Shown piece after piece: positions 53,654-64,000 of a stretch of DNA of 64,000 nucleotides (its first letter is position 1; each line of letters opens with the position of its first letter). The stretch comes from Polyporus tsugae (taxonomy: Eukaryota; Basidiomycota; Agaricomycetes; Polyporales; Polyporaceae), in assembly GCA_024305745.1 (NCBI GenBank), contig JAHRBS010000006.1, forward strand, positions 1,366,501 through 1,430,500, in the 5' to 3' direction. The notes beneath the pieces are model-generated. The model did not search any database. It was not told the DNA's origin and was given only the letters and a program-made list of their open reading frames with translations. Made by a program: the position numbers and the translations under genes.

Positions 53654-56600
53654 ATGCACCCACTGAATGCGCTCCTGGCACTCGTGACCGCGTCGTGCAC
53701 CGGTAACGTCCTGCACGTCCTCGCTGCGCCCCAACCGCACCTCCAACCGCGCCAGAGCGACGGCAGCCAGGGCAACAACCCGGCGACTATCCAGAAGCAG
53801 ATATGGGTGCGTGCTCCCCGTCTTGTCTCGCTCGTGCGTAGCGTCTGAAGGCAGGATTATGATATCCCACCCTCCACCGTCACGTTCGGCTCGTCTTTTT
53901 TTCACGACGCCTGCAGATTCCGCTGGTCATCGTCGCAGCGCTCTTCGTGGTTGGGACAATCTTCGCCTGCTGTGGACGCCGCTTCCGGCGGACCGCGCTC
54001 TTCAGCCTCAGCGGCGGCGTCGCCCAGGCTGCTGGTATCGCGACGGGCACGGCGGTCCCGGGCATCCGTGAGCTCACCGCCGACCAGCTCGTCAACAACG
54101 GAAACCGAAACAGCACGACGACAGCAGCGAACGGAGCGGCGACTCGGGGCCGGCGGCCGAGGAGGACGAGGCGTACGCCGAGCCAGATCTCGACGCACTC
54201 GTTGCCCGCGTACATGAAGGAGCCGGGGGACGAGGAGATCGTTATCGTGAGGTGAGCGAACTGCTTTCGGTGTGGTGCTTCCTGCTCTCTGAGTCCAAGT
54301 CTGGGACCACTGTGGCGGCGAGATGTATGGGCCTGCCACAACGCTCGTTGTGACGTATCGTGGCGTGTGTTCGCCCTTGCACGTCGTTTGCTTCATCTCT
54401 GTCCGTGCTCCATGCCACGTACATTACGTTGGGAAGGGTAACCAGGTGCGGCTTCGCGAAGCTGACGCCGTCACCTTCTCCGCTGCATATTTGGATAGCA
54501 TGCTGCAAAGGTTCCATCGTACGATGCAGCGGCAGTGCATTTTCTGAAGACAATTGGCTGCAGTCACTGAGTACTTCTGTGACTTGCTCTGCGGCGTAAC
54601 AAGCCAGTGCGATCGATCAGCCATGGAGTTCGTGATGGTTTTCCAGAGAGAAGTCGCGCAAAGATAGCAGGGGGCTCGTGTGTTCTGTCCATTACTAGCA
54701 TCGTCTGGCATTGAGCTTCGCATACAATTCCACTCCCACTGTTCTGGTCACGACTCCGGTCGCAGTCATGATACGCTTTGTTATCAAAGGCAGTCGCGCG
54801 TGGCGCGAAGCTAGTTGTGACCAATGGAAGTTGACGCAACTTAGAAGACCACCATTGCACTATCTTCCCGTCGTCATAGTTCCGCTCCCCTTGCGATTCC
54901 CATTGCATTTATTGGGCATTCAGCTCACGATATGTAGCGGAATTCGTCTGGATGCAAAGCAGTGGGACTGCGGTGTTCTGCATGAGTTTCGCTCTCACCG
55001 GTTTCGTATCTCTTGCCTCGATTGACGTGAGATTCTTACGTGCACGGATAATTCAGCGCTCTTTGAGGGTGGGCATTTGACGAGTGTTGCATTGATACTA
55101 ACTAGAAATGTTGCAGAGGTGCGGACGAGTTACACGACGACATACCGATTACTGTCGAGATGCCTCCGCTCGACGAGCATGCCACTGAGACTCCCCGAGG
55201 CTCATTTGAGATCTCGGCCCCCTCATCCATGTACGCGCCTATGCCTCATACCACAAACGACGTGCCCCTGCTTCACAATCACGACCACGAGCAGCAACAC
55301 CTTAGCCCTGATCGTCCTATGATAGGCACTCGCGCGAGTTTCGACAGCGCGATGAGCTCAGCAGAAGATGGCTCTCACCACTATACGGATGCGGCCCCCG
55401 CGTACGAGACTGTTGTCCTTGACGACCCTCCTCCAGCGGCAACATCTCCTACGAGCCAACAAACAAACACTACGAGTCCCACAAACGAGCCAGCCTCCCT
55501 GGATCAGCAGGGGGGAATGGGCTCGATGCGGCGACGGTCTGTCTTCGCGTCGATATTCAACCCGCGCAACTCTCGCCTTGGGCCATCACCAGTCATCTCG
55601 CCCCCACCTGTCTCTCCCGCACCCCAATCAGCGTCTCCCGAACCAAGGAGCAGCACTGGTCACACGCGCGAAAACTCCCGCCCGTCCATTTCGTCGGAGC
55701 GCGACCCACGCAGAAGTCGCATCTTGCGCCATCAACCTTCGCATTCTGGCTCTGGTTCAATGTTCAGCCTGCTCTCGCGCACCCGCTCGAATGGAAACCT
55801 TAGCGTTAGCGGTGCTGAGGCGCTCACCTCGCCGTCCATGATCAGCTTACACTCGATCTCGCACCCACTCACGCACACGCTCGTCAAGACCGAGTTCATG
55901 TACCCAAAGAACGGGCCAACGCCGGACCAGGTGCGGCTCATCTCGAGCCGCGAGAGCTTTGCGAGGTTTGGGCGGCCGTATGGCGCGGACGCGATCGCGT
56001 ATGTGGCGTCCACGTCTAGGATTGACTTGGAGCCTCCGCCTGGATTCGAGGAGGTCGCCGGTAGCAGCACGGCGGGTGTGGCGGCCGATCAAGAGGGCCG
56101 AGGATCTCCGAGCTCTGGATCACAAGACGAGGAAGCGGACACGAGCGCGGCGAATACGAGTTCGTCCAGTGCGCCCGTTGAAACGCAAGCGACGATCCTG
56201 AGCCTCGTCACCCATGTGCTTACGGATGTCGCGGAAGTGGAGAGTCCAATCGTTGTGGATAAGCCTGATAACGCAATCGCACTGGCGTCTTCACCTCTAT
56301 CGGCGCAGGCGAGTACAGCGGACGTCACACCCGCTCCAGTTGCTCTGCCTCTGCCTATTGTCGCACATATCCCTCCTCGTGCAGCGTCATCATTGCCCAA
56401 ACCTATCCTAGTCCTTTCGTCCCCGGTTGCACCGCCGTCGCCCTCTAACGAGACTGCATTAGCTAGCCCACTTGTCACGGCGTCGTCAAAAGCACCACCA
56501 TCTGCATTCAAGGGTGTCTGGGCGACGACCCCCACCGATAATTCATTCCCCGCCCGCGCAGCGTCCCGGGCGAGCTCCTTCATGTCGTACGCGACGGCCG

Positions 56601-56764
56601 AAGAGTCGCTGCACACGCCTGAGCCGTACGAGGCCGACCTGAATGACGACGCGTACGAGAGCGCTGTGGAAACCCCCGTGAACCTCACCGCGCCGTCGAC
56701 GCCACGAATAGAGCCACGACATTTACACGAAGGAACGGATACGACTATCACCCCTGGACGGTGA
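53654..56764 (+). CDS. Single-pass membrane protein with long disordered tail
   Basis: Three exons (53654-53806, 53917-54251, 55117-56764) give 711 aa. Residues 1-25 look like a signal peptide. A short Gln-rich outside part follows, then a transmembrane helix at about 52-69 (IPLVIVAALFVVGTIFAC), ending in basic residues (GRRFRR). The cytoplasmic part has ELTADQLV, STHSLPAYMKEPGDEEIVI, DDIPITVEMPPLDE and a tail of about 500 disordered Ser/Pro-rich residues, including FSLLSRTRSNGNLS. Intron 2 is 865 nt, exceptionally long for this genome. The overall layout suggests a type I sensor or scaffold at a membrane; this is inference. Confidence 0.7.
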
Positions 56765-57704
56765 GCCGCGCAGCCACGGTGCGCTTGTATTGGGCCTCCA
56801 GTGAGTAGTCGTTGGTGCCCGTTGATGGATTTTTCACCTCCTCAAATATTTTGCGTATCTGATTCTGATCCGTTGGACGATGTCGCACGCTTTTGCTGAC
56901 TTACTACTGATGTGGAGGTCATCGTGCTTATTACCTGTATAGCCGTGACTGATCCCGTTTCTATTCCTATGCTATCCCGCCTGGTCCCCTTGCTTCTGTC
57001 CTCCGTCCCGGCGTTTCGTTGTCCCGCTGCCTTCGGTACTCCCAGTATGTGTCTGTGCGGACTGTAGAAACCAATTGGGTTGTCGTGGCTCGTTGCTGGT
57101 GTTGTCTTGACATACCAGCTCGTCCCGCTTCCTCATCCCCCCGGCTCCCTTGCTCTCTGGCATCGGCATCGTATGCTTCTTGCTTCCATCACTCCACCGT
57201 GACCCTGGCATACCACGCATTTGTACTACCACCATTTCCTCCTCGCTGCGACACCTACACGCTGATCTATCTGCTCCGCGTCTCACCTACGCCCTACCAT
57301 TTGGATCATCATGTCTCCTGCATCATTTACTTATCTCGTTTCATTTAATAGAGCCTCGCCACTGGTAGACCTGTGTGGATTACCCGTTCGTTTCGGATTA
57401 TCTTTGGTTGCGGTTCACGACACAGGTAGGGTTTGGGCCTTGGACTCAGAATCAGAAGGCGGTGTTATTCCAAGCCTTGCAGGTATGCAGCCCAGTCTTT
57501 TCGTGAAGGTATCTTGCTTGTGACATCAGGTACGCTGCCATCTGTCTCGCTACTCCAGAAGTTCACCAATCTCGCAGGTTATATTCGGACGCAGCTGGAT
57601 GTTACCTCAAACTATGATCCATGTTTCGACCGTATAGAGAAAGGATGACGAAGTCGAAGATAAGTACACTGAAGACATTGTGAGCCCGAACAGCGGAACA
57701 TGGT
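56765..57704. other. Spacer between convergent genes
   Basis: 0.94 kb without recognised features. Several AT-rich stretches at the 3' end of the membrane protein gene are probably UTR. Confidence 0.4.
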
Positions 57705-60442
57705 CTACAGGAATGGGTTCATCTTTTGATACACGGGATTCTCCTTGACAGCAGCCCTCAACGCTTGCTCAGTCTCGCTGACTTCCTCCCTTTCGGCAGT
57801 GCGTACGATCTCCTCGATCCTCGACGAACGTGGCAGAAGGCCGCCCAGTGACTTCTCGAGCTCTATCATGCGCCTCTCGATGTCCCGCTCGTTGGCGTTC
57901 GCACGCTAGGAGGTCATGAGCTCACCGCGTATGGCAAATCGACGTGTGCGGTGCTTCGGAACTCACCTCAGTAACCAGTTGAACGATCCGGTCGCTGGCG
58001 CCTTGGGCCCAATCTTGGATCTCTGTGCCTCCGGCGGCGATGGCGGCTTGGTCGTTGGACCCCACCAGTTTGCCCATGCCGAGCAGCATGTTGACGCCTG
58101 GATGGACATTGCTGTCGTAGAGAGTCACGTACATCTGCGGACACATTAGCTGTCATTGATGCTTTTCGAACTAAAGTGAGTGCTTGCATCGCTTATGTTC
58201 TCGACGACCCTACTGATCTTGGCTACCGAAAGCGCATGGTTATAGATTGCCTGCGAAGTCAAGCGTGAGGAATCATCGTCGCTGTCATTTGGTGGCTTAA
58301 TGACGTACCTGGCGTGCCCATGCATCCAAAGTGACCGCTCCAATTTGTGGTATCCCCCTCCCGTAGGCAGGTCTGTTCTCAATCATCGTCGCGTCCTTCA
58401 CCATGTTGATGAAATCGTCTGCGGCTTCTCGCATGGAAATGCAGACGAGATTGTGGACGGAGTCGAAGAAGTGGACAAGGTTGTTCAAGTACCGCTTGAG
58501 CTCGCACAAGAAGTCGATCGCCTTCAGGAGAATGGCCATGATCTCCTCCCACTATAAAACCACGATAGGTGTGTGAGCTCGTCTGTCTCGAACCGCACGA
58601 GCAAGGAAACTTACGTTCTGCTTCTGTATGTCAATCTTGGCGACCTGGGCCATGATCTCCCCCAGTTGGCCTGTAACCTGCATCAGCTTCTCCGACGTGA
58701 GCCTCGAGTTCTCCCTGCTCGCGTTGAGCTGCGCGCTCGTCATCGCCAACTTGTACTGCGCGCCGCGTACGGCGAGCTCCGCGCTGCTGCCGCCACTCAT
58801 GTTCGGCGTCGGAACGAAAGCTTGGACGCCGGAGGTAATCGGGGACGACGCGACCTTGAGGTCCGCTTCGCTCGCGAACGCTAGGACGCTGTCACGCCAC
58901 GCGGAAACTGAGCCTGTGAGGCGTGCTAGCTGCATCTCATCCCCAGGAGGAACGATGTCTTCGAGTTGTTTAGAGTACTGCAGAACAATGGTGAGTAAGT
59001 ATTGCGATTGCCGCTACCAACCACGATCCCTGATGCTGACCTCGATCCCGCGTTGTGCTAGTCCTGCCACTTTGACCGTAGTACGACCCTTCTCCGGGTC
59101 GCTCCTGTTGATACTTGCGAGTACCTCTTCAAACCGGACCCTGATACCGGTGCATCCGGTTCCATCGGTCGCCTTGACTGCGTTCCAGTTTGGAGCTCCG
59201 CTGGTCCCAGAGGTGAGAAGTATATGGAGAGACTCGGCGAGTTCGCGAAGCATGGATGCTTTCTGGTACCCCGGATCGCGCGCTACGGGCCGTGGCGGAG
59301 CGGATGCTTGAGATGGCGCCGTACTGCCGCTTGGGGCACCCGGCCTCCTGATCGCACCGAAGGTTACTGCGTGCAAAAGGCCCTACATGGGCGATGTCAA
59401 GCACTATCCCTTGTTTTCTGCATGAATCGTACCTGACCCATATCTAGCATATTTAGCCGAGCAATCTGGCCGGCTGTGCGCGACGGAACCTGTCAAAACG
59501 CGCAATACTCGAAGGAACGGAACAGACGAGGCCGCACCTGAAGGCATAGAGTTCACCGCCTGATGGAACAGTCTCTGCGCATTATTGTAGTCTTCGTGCG
59601 CTTGCTTGATCGCCTCTTCACCAACTCGCTTCATTTCTTCTGCAGCCTCTTGTTCTTTCGCCAGGAAAGCCTTGCGCAGATTCGCTTCACGAATGCGCCC
59701 TTCGGTATGCCCTGTAAATGCATCATTAGACAGTCACTAATATGTCCTTTGTTGCAAGACGTACCTTGGGTCGCAGTACACGCTTCGTGGATCTCCATCG
59801 TCAACTCGAGCAACTGGTTGAAAACACGGTCGGTCTCCTTCGTCTTCTCCAGACACGCCTGAACCATCTTGCTCAATGACTGGATCTGGCCAGGAAGGTA
59901 CCTCTCGATTGCCTGTTCGTTCTGGCACGCCGTGTTGTCCGGGTGACCGACGAGGAGCTGGACGATGTTGTTCACCCCAGGGCGGATGGCCGCGCACCGC
60001 TTGTTAATCTCATCGAAATTGACGAAGGAGCGGTTCAACGCGAGTGCGCCCGAGTTGACGAGCTGCGTGATCGTGGCGCGAAAGCTGTCCGGGTAACGGA
60101 TGTGTTTGAACCCATCGACTGGCCTCACGAGCTTGAAATCGGTGGTCGTCGCAACGAGAGTGAGTTGTCCTATTCGACCCAGGGGATTCATGCGCTGATT
60201 CGGTGGACGTGCATTGTATGAGTCGCAATGAAGGACTCACCGAGAATCGATACTACCATTGGGGCAGGAAGTAGCACGTCTGCAGATGGGAAGGCATACG
60301 ATGTCCTAAGATGCCTGCACGTTAGTGCGAAGTATTGTTCAAATCTAAGGGAGAACACAAACTTTAGCACGAAGTCTTGGACCTCTGTGCGTCCCGAGTG
60401 AGTCTCCGCAATCCGATTGTTGAATTCTTGGACGAGGGACAT
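57705..60442 (-). CDS. 730-aa helical protein, candidate partner of the 326-aa protein
   Basis: Ten exons sum to 2193 nt: 60442-60363, 60305-60241, 60169-59765, 59711-59433, 59366-59041, 58977-58616, 58551-58309, 58250-58188, 58134-57967, 57906-57705. A 48-nt intron inside exon 4 is possible. Intron 8 has GC-AG borders. Residues 50-270 are helical (IQSLSKMVQACLEKTKET; RKAFLAKEQEAAEEMKRV). A Gly/Pro/Ser linker is followed by YQKASMLRELAESLH. A second helical half contains a hydrophobic stretch (MAILLKAIDFLCELKRYL) and HALSVAKISRVVENI. No signal peptide is visible. No sequence family was recognised; a helical membrane-perforating role is a hypothesis. A fragment of a paralogue lies at 26.3 kb. 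Confidence 0.7.
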
Positions 60443-61006
60443 GGTGTTTGGAGGCAAGTACGGGGACTTGGGATCGCTGGTATGGGACCTAGATACGAGC
60501 TGAGAACTTGAGTAGACTGTCAGTGCCCATGCCACATTGTAGCAGGATGGTTACGCAGAAGTAAACGGAGATGAATATTGCGGCGTGGTGCGCTGGGCCA
60601 CGAGTTCGGTCCGGGGGTACGCATGGTGGTCTAAATGAACGGCGAAGCAGAGAACCGTCCTCCCTCCCTGACCCCAGTACCCCAGATGTGTAGAGTTGAT
60701 CTCCCCTGGCACAGTAGACGGGGGCCGGTACTAACGTTAAACCACAGAACCGCGCTGCGCGAATCTTAAACCACAGAACATGACGGAGGGAGCCGAAGGT
60801 GCGAAGGCATGCTTCATCGAGAGCGGTAGATCACTATCAATACACGGTACAAAAACTGCATACATAGCATCAGTCAGAAAACCAGTGGGACATCGGGGAC
60901 TGGGTCAACCAAGCTATAGTACAGGCGATAACCGAACCAAGGAGACGCATTTGCACAAGAAACTGGGAGACAGTGTGGTCGTACTTTCATCCAGCAACGG
61001 TACCAC
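60443..61006 (-). promoter_or_regulatory. Upstream region of the 730-aa gene
   Basis: Noncoding. It holds a 14-bp direct repeat TTAAACCACAGAAC, about 30 bp apart (starting at about 60736 and 60766), a possible regulatory site pair. Confidence 0.4.
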
Positions 61007-62109
61007 TCAGAAGGTCAGCCTGTGGTGCCTGATCGAGGTGACGCGATGATCCAAAGCCCCAAACGCAGCGTCGTTCAGCTGGGCAAGGGGCCCCGCGAAC
61101 ATGCCCTCGGACCCCAGCCCGCCCACGACACCCTTGATCCCCGTGACGACGTTCCGCATCGAGCCCATCGCCGCGATCGTCGCAGAGCTGCTCAGCGCCG
61201 CGTCGACGGCGTGCAGACAGTTGTTGATGTTCGCCGACAGCGTCGCGAGTGTCGCGCGCACGCCGCTGAGCCGCTGCACCTCTGCGTTGAGGGTCTGCGC
61301 GCGCTGCTGGAGCTGCCCGACCTGGCCCGCGAGCGCCTGGCTGCGGCTCTGCTCGTTCACGAGCGAGGCGTGCTGCGCGTCGAGTTGCTGGCGGAGGGAG
61401 GAGAGCTGGTTCTCGGCGGCGCGCACGGCGTTCCTCTGGGAGTTGACTGCGTCTTGCATCGGGCCGAGGTCGATGGCTGCGAGGCCAATAGCAACGACCG
61501 GGGCGAAGAACAGTGATGCTACGGCCTAATGTTACGGACGGTAAGTAAGGGTTTTTAGGACGATTTTATAGGGATGGTGGCTCACCCCGATGCGCACGGC
61601 CCTCTGCTCACGCTTGCGCCTTTCCAATCGCCCCTCCGCGTTGGACAAGGACTGATGGGTACTTGAGAGGTGGTTGTTGGCGTTGTTGATCTCGTTGTTG
61701 AGCGTGTTGATGCGGCTAGTGGCCGCGGCGACTTGCTGGTTCGTCTGCGCGAGCTGGGACGACGTCTCCCTGACGGACGCCTCCACACTGTGCGACTCCT
61801 CGAGATTGCGGGAGAGCTGGTCGCCCGTCTCCGCGAGCCACTGGGATGCCTTCTGGGACGCAGCGCGGAAATTCTAGCGAAAACGTGCCGCTATGAGTGG
61901 GACAGACCATAGCCCATGAAGGACAGGAAACTCACGTCTATGACAGCCTGACTAGACCTGAGGAAGCTGTCGACAGCCGTTGGAGGATAGTTGATCTCCA
62001 TGAGGTCAGACGTCAACGGTGCATCGAGCTGAAGAATGGTGACGATGTCGTTCATGGCTCCGATGGAGCGCTGGACGTCGGCGACGATGAGGGGTTTGTA
62101 GTCCTGCAT
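61007..62109 (-). CDS. 326-aa helical membrane-active-like protein, copy 2
   Basis: Three exons (62109-61936, 61873-61586, 61525-61007) have exactly the lengths of copy 1 (174, 288, 519 nt). MQDYKPLIVADVQRS starts it. Residues 60-154 form a coiled coil rich in Asn and Gln (NNEINNANNHLSS). The hydrophobic segment at about 155-175 reads AVASLFFAPVVAIGLAAIDL; a second coiled coil and the tail GSMRNVVTGIKGVVGGLG, FAGPLAQLNDAAFGALD follow. The tail is much more conserved between copies than the coils. An in-frame upstream ATG (about 62285) would add about 60 residues. It lies 565 bp before the 730-aa gene on the same strand. Confidence 0.75.
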
Positions 62110-62576
62110 GGCGGGATATCGGTATGGCCGGTGTTGATACCGAGCGGCTTTGGTCGATGGCGCCGGTTTTTGTACGATTTCGCAACCTTCAGGGTTAATG
62201 ACCCATGGTGCTTGCGGGTCAGGCGTGACAGATGCATTAGGAAAAGTAAAGGGGAAGGCGGGTCGAAGATCCTTCTGGGACACCATGATTGTGGTTGAGA
62301 ACGGTGTCACCCGTACAGTGTGCGGCCGAATGCCGAAGCTTGAACCACAGAAGCACGGTGATTGGCAGCGGATCGATTGGGATTTCGTGGTTAGATAATT
62401 TGAGCGGTCCGAAGCAAAGGGAAAAGAGGCAAGTAAAAGACCGTTCCAAGTCCCCATTTCTAAATCCCAGTGATAGAAGTCATATAGGCTGGTCAGTAGA
62501 CGAATAGGACACTCATATCGTAATCCAGAGAAAGACTCACCATCTTCATCTCACAGCCTTCATGAAACGCAGCGGA

Positions 62577-64000
62577 TCATGAATCTAGAGCGAGTGCCTC
62601 GAGGTAATCGCTCAACTGGGTCGCAGCCTCAGCTGACGAGAAGGGGGCCTTCGTGAACTCCACGTTCACGATCAGTGTCCCGGAAGGGTTCAGTGGGCAG
62701 GGCGTGAAGCGCAGCACGACCTCGAACATCCCCATCCAAAGTGCAAACCGCTTCGTAGCGTCCGCCCAATCGCAAACGTGATCCTCTCCGCACGAGTGAA
62801 TGTGTTCGAGGCCTGCAGGAGCAGGCGATCGTATCGTCGCCCAGTGCGGACCGGGGACGGAAGGAGCGTCACCTGAGTCGCGGTGATTCTGCGACGCCGC
62901 GCAGAGGCCCAGATACACGTAGAAGCGCTCTGGGAACATATCTGGGATACTGGGATGCGCGTATTCGAATATGAACGCCGCAGAATGTGAACCAGACCAC
63001 GGGACCTCCAGCCCAAAGTGTTCTACCTCGAGAAGTCGGACTCTCGACTGCCGCTGTAAGTCGCGGATGTGCCACCGAGGGATGCGGAAGGGCGCAGCGA
63101 TACCACGATCGATGAGAGCTCTGGCTGGTGGGACGGGAGGATGATGGTGCGCGAGGTAGACAGACTTCCATTCGGGGACGACTTGCTGTCCGTTTAGACG
63201 AAGGTCGTTGACATTACCACCAAGACCCACTAGCCGACCGACCGAATGTTGATAGACACCACAGGGAAAGTAGCAGCTGATGTGGTAGAGTGGACGTTCT
63301 GCGTCGGGCGCGTCAGGACAGCGTGTGATGGGAAGGCCTAGGTGTTGTTTGCCATCGCTGCAGTACAGCACGACAACTGTGAACTGGAGTGCCTCGACAA
63401 CGGGGACGTGTGCGAGGATGCCGTACGACGTGATTGTGAAGGTGGGTATACCGACGGACTCCCTTAACGTGGTTGGCCTGGATCGCACGGTATGCTCACG
63501 ATCCTTAAGGAGGGTATGAACCTGGAGGAACAAGTTGGGGAAGTTGATGATGACGATTGGGAGGGATACACGCACCACTGATGCTACAGTAACAGAAGGT
63601 TGGCGAGCTTGCCAGAGGAGAGTATCCTGTGGATCAGGAGGCACGAAGCTCCGATTGCTGCAACGACGGAACGCAGAAGGAGAGGGAGCCAATGGGAAAG
63701 CCTCTTGAGCCTGACAATGCACTACGTCGCGCGTATCGCGCTCAGATCCCAACGCTGGATAGAGACCGCCCCAGGCGAAGATGGAGGTGTCTACGTATTG
63801 CTTCATGATTTCTTTTTGCAATCGTCGGAACGCTTTCTGGCCTTCACCATACAAGGTGGGCATGTTGATCCCAAAGATGCCGAGTAGACAGTAAGCCTCG
63901 TCCTCCACCCGAGTCGTTAGTCGCTTGGCAGCCCACGACATGCGAGCGGCAATGCTGATGTCTGCGACCTCCGTCTCCAACGAAAGCACGCTAGCAGGGA
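62577..64000 (-). CDS. HET-domain protein, C-terminal part (runs off the window)
   Basis: At least 470 codons, open at the window edge. The first visible residues are the end of a HET (heterokaryon incompatibility) domain as in HET-E-type proteins: ISIAARMSWAAKRLTTRVEDEAYCLLGIFGI, then MPTLYGEGQKAFRRLQKEI. The remaining 400 residues match no motif I recognise. Basidiomycete HET proteins of this type often have similar unassigned tails. In fungi HET proteins mediate or execute programmed cell death on nonself contact. The start and N-terminal part of the domain lie beyond 64000. Confidence 0.8.
   Translation of the reverse strand, partial: PASVLSLETEVADISIAARMSWAAKRLTTRVEDEAYCLLGIFGINMPTLYGEGQKAFRRLQKEIMKQYVDTSIFAWGGLYPALGSERDTRDVVHCQAQEAFPLAPSPSAFRRCSNRSFVPPDPQDTLLWQARQPSVTVASVVRVSLPIVIINFPNLFLQVHTLLKDREHTVRSRPTTLRESVGIPTFTITSYGILAHVPVVEALQFTVVVLYCSDGKQHLGLPITRCPDAPDAERPLYHISCYFPCGVYQHSVGRLVGLGGNVNDLRLNGQQVVPEWKSVYLAHHHPPVPPARALIDRGIAAPFRIPRWHIRDLQRQSRVRLLEVEHFGLEVPWSGSHSAAFIFEYAHPSIPDMFPERFYVYLGLCAASQNHRDSGDAPSVPGPHWATIRSPAPAGLEHIHSCGEDHVCDWADATKRFALWMGMFEVVLRFTPCPLNPSGTLIVNVEFTKAPFSSAEAATQLSDYLEALALDS

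Noticed and set aside
59478..59525. 48-nt intron candidate inside exon 4 of the 730-aa gene
   Set aside because: Has GTGCGG..TTGACAG borders, but its length is a multiple of three and it is open, so it was left as coding; cDNA would decide.
1..64000. CRISPR arrays, rRNA genes, telomere repeats, bacterial-type operons
   Set aside because: None seen; the sequence is eukaryotic with introns throughout.

Overview
The window is genomic DNA of a filamentous basidiomycete, most likely a wood-decay agaricomycete (Polyporales-like). The evidence is: many short introns of about 50-65 bp with GT-AG borders, GC-rich codon use, a heme-thiolate peroxygenase, expanded S41 peptidases, HET and CR-type NTPase genes, chromovirus and tyrosine-recombinase elements. 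Taxonomy is inference; no rRNA or mitochondrial marker is present.

Layout. 0-11 kb: a conserved gene block (Nudix/DUF4743 hydrolase, F-box remnant, peroxygenase, SFM1-type methyltransferase, TDP2-like phosphodiesterase) with one truncated Ty3 element (LTR promoter plus gag only). 11-27 kb: a transposon and pseudogene graveyard. A chromovirus sits with a clean 5-bp target duplication inside a tyrosine-recombinase ORF, itself part of a deleted YR/DIRS-like element; a 110-bp TG..CA insertion lies inside the chromovirus. Next come a glycogen phosphorylase pseudogene, a mariner-type element with terminal inverted repeats, and a decayed flavin monooxygenase gene with an LTR-like insertion in one intron. 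27-35.5 kb: conserved genes again (ISD11, a protein kinase, PPX1-type exopolyphosphatase, a C7orf25/DUF1308 homologue).

35.5-64 kb: an accessory block built from local paralogue pairs. Two copies of a P-loop NTPase (one broken, one intact) flank two 19-exon secreted S41 peptidase genes. Beyond them are two paralogues of a long disordered protein (one with signal peptide and membrane span, one without), two inverted copies of a 326-aa helical protein with identical exon lengths (174/288/519 nt), a 730-aa helical protein, and a HET-domain gene running off the window end.

The most interesting candidate system is the 57.7-64 kb minus-strand array HET - 326-aa protein - 730-aa protein. Both helical proteins show coiled coil / hydrophobic segment / coiled coil, the layout of alpha-helical membrane-perforating proteins, and they sit next to a fungal nonself-recognition gene. 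This is a structural hypothesis, not a homology result. Coding coordinates were derived by hand from splice sites and reading-frame continuity; total exon lengths divide by three for the models that were fully resolved.
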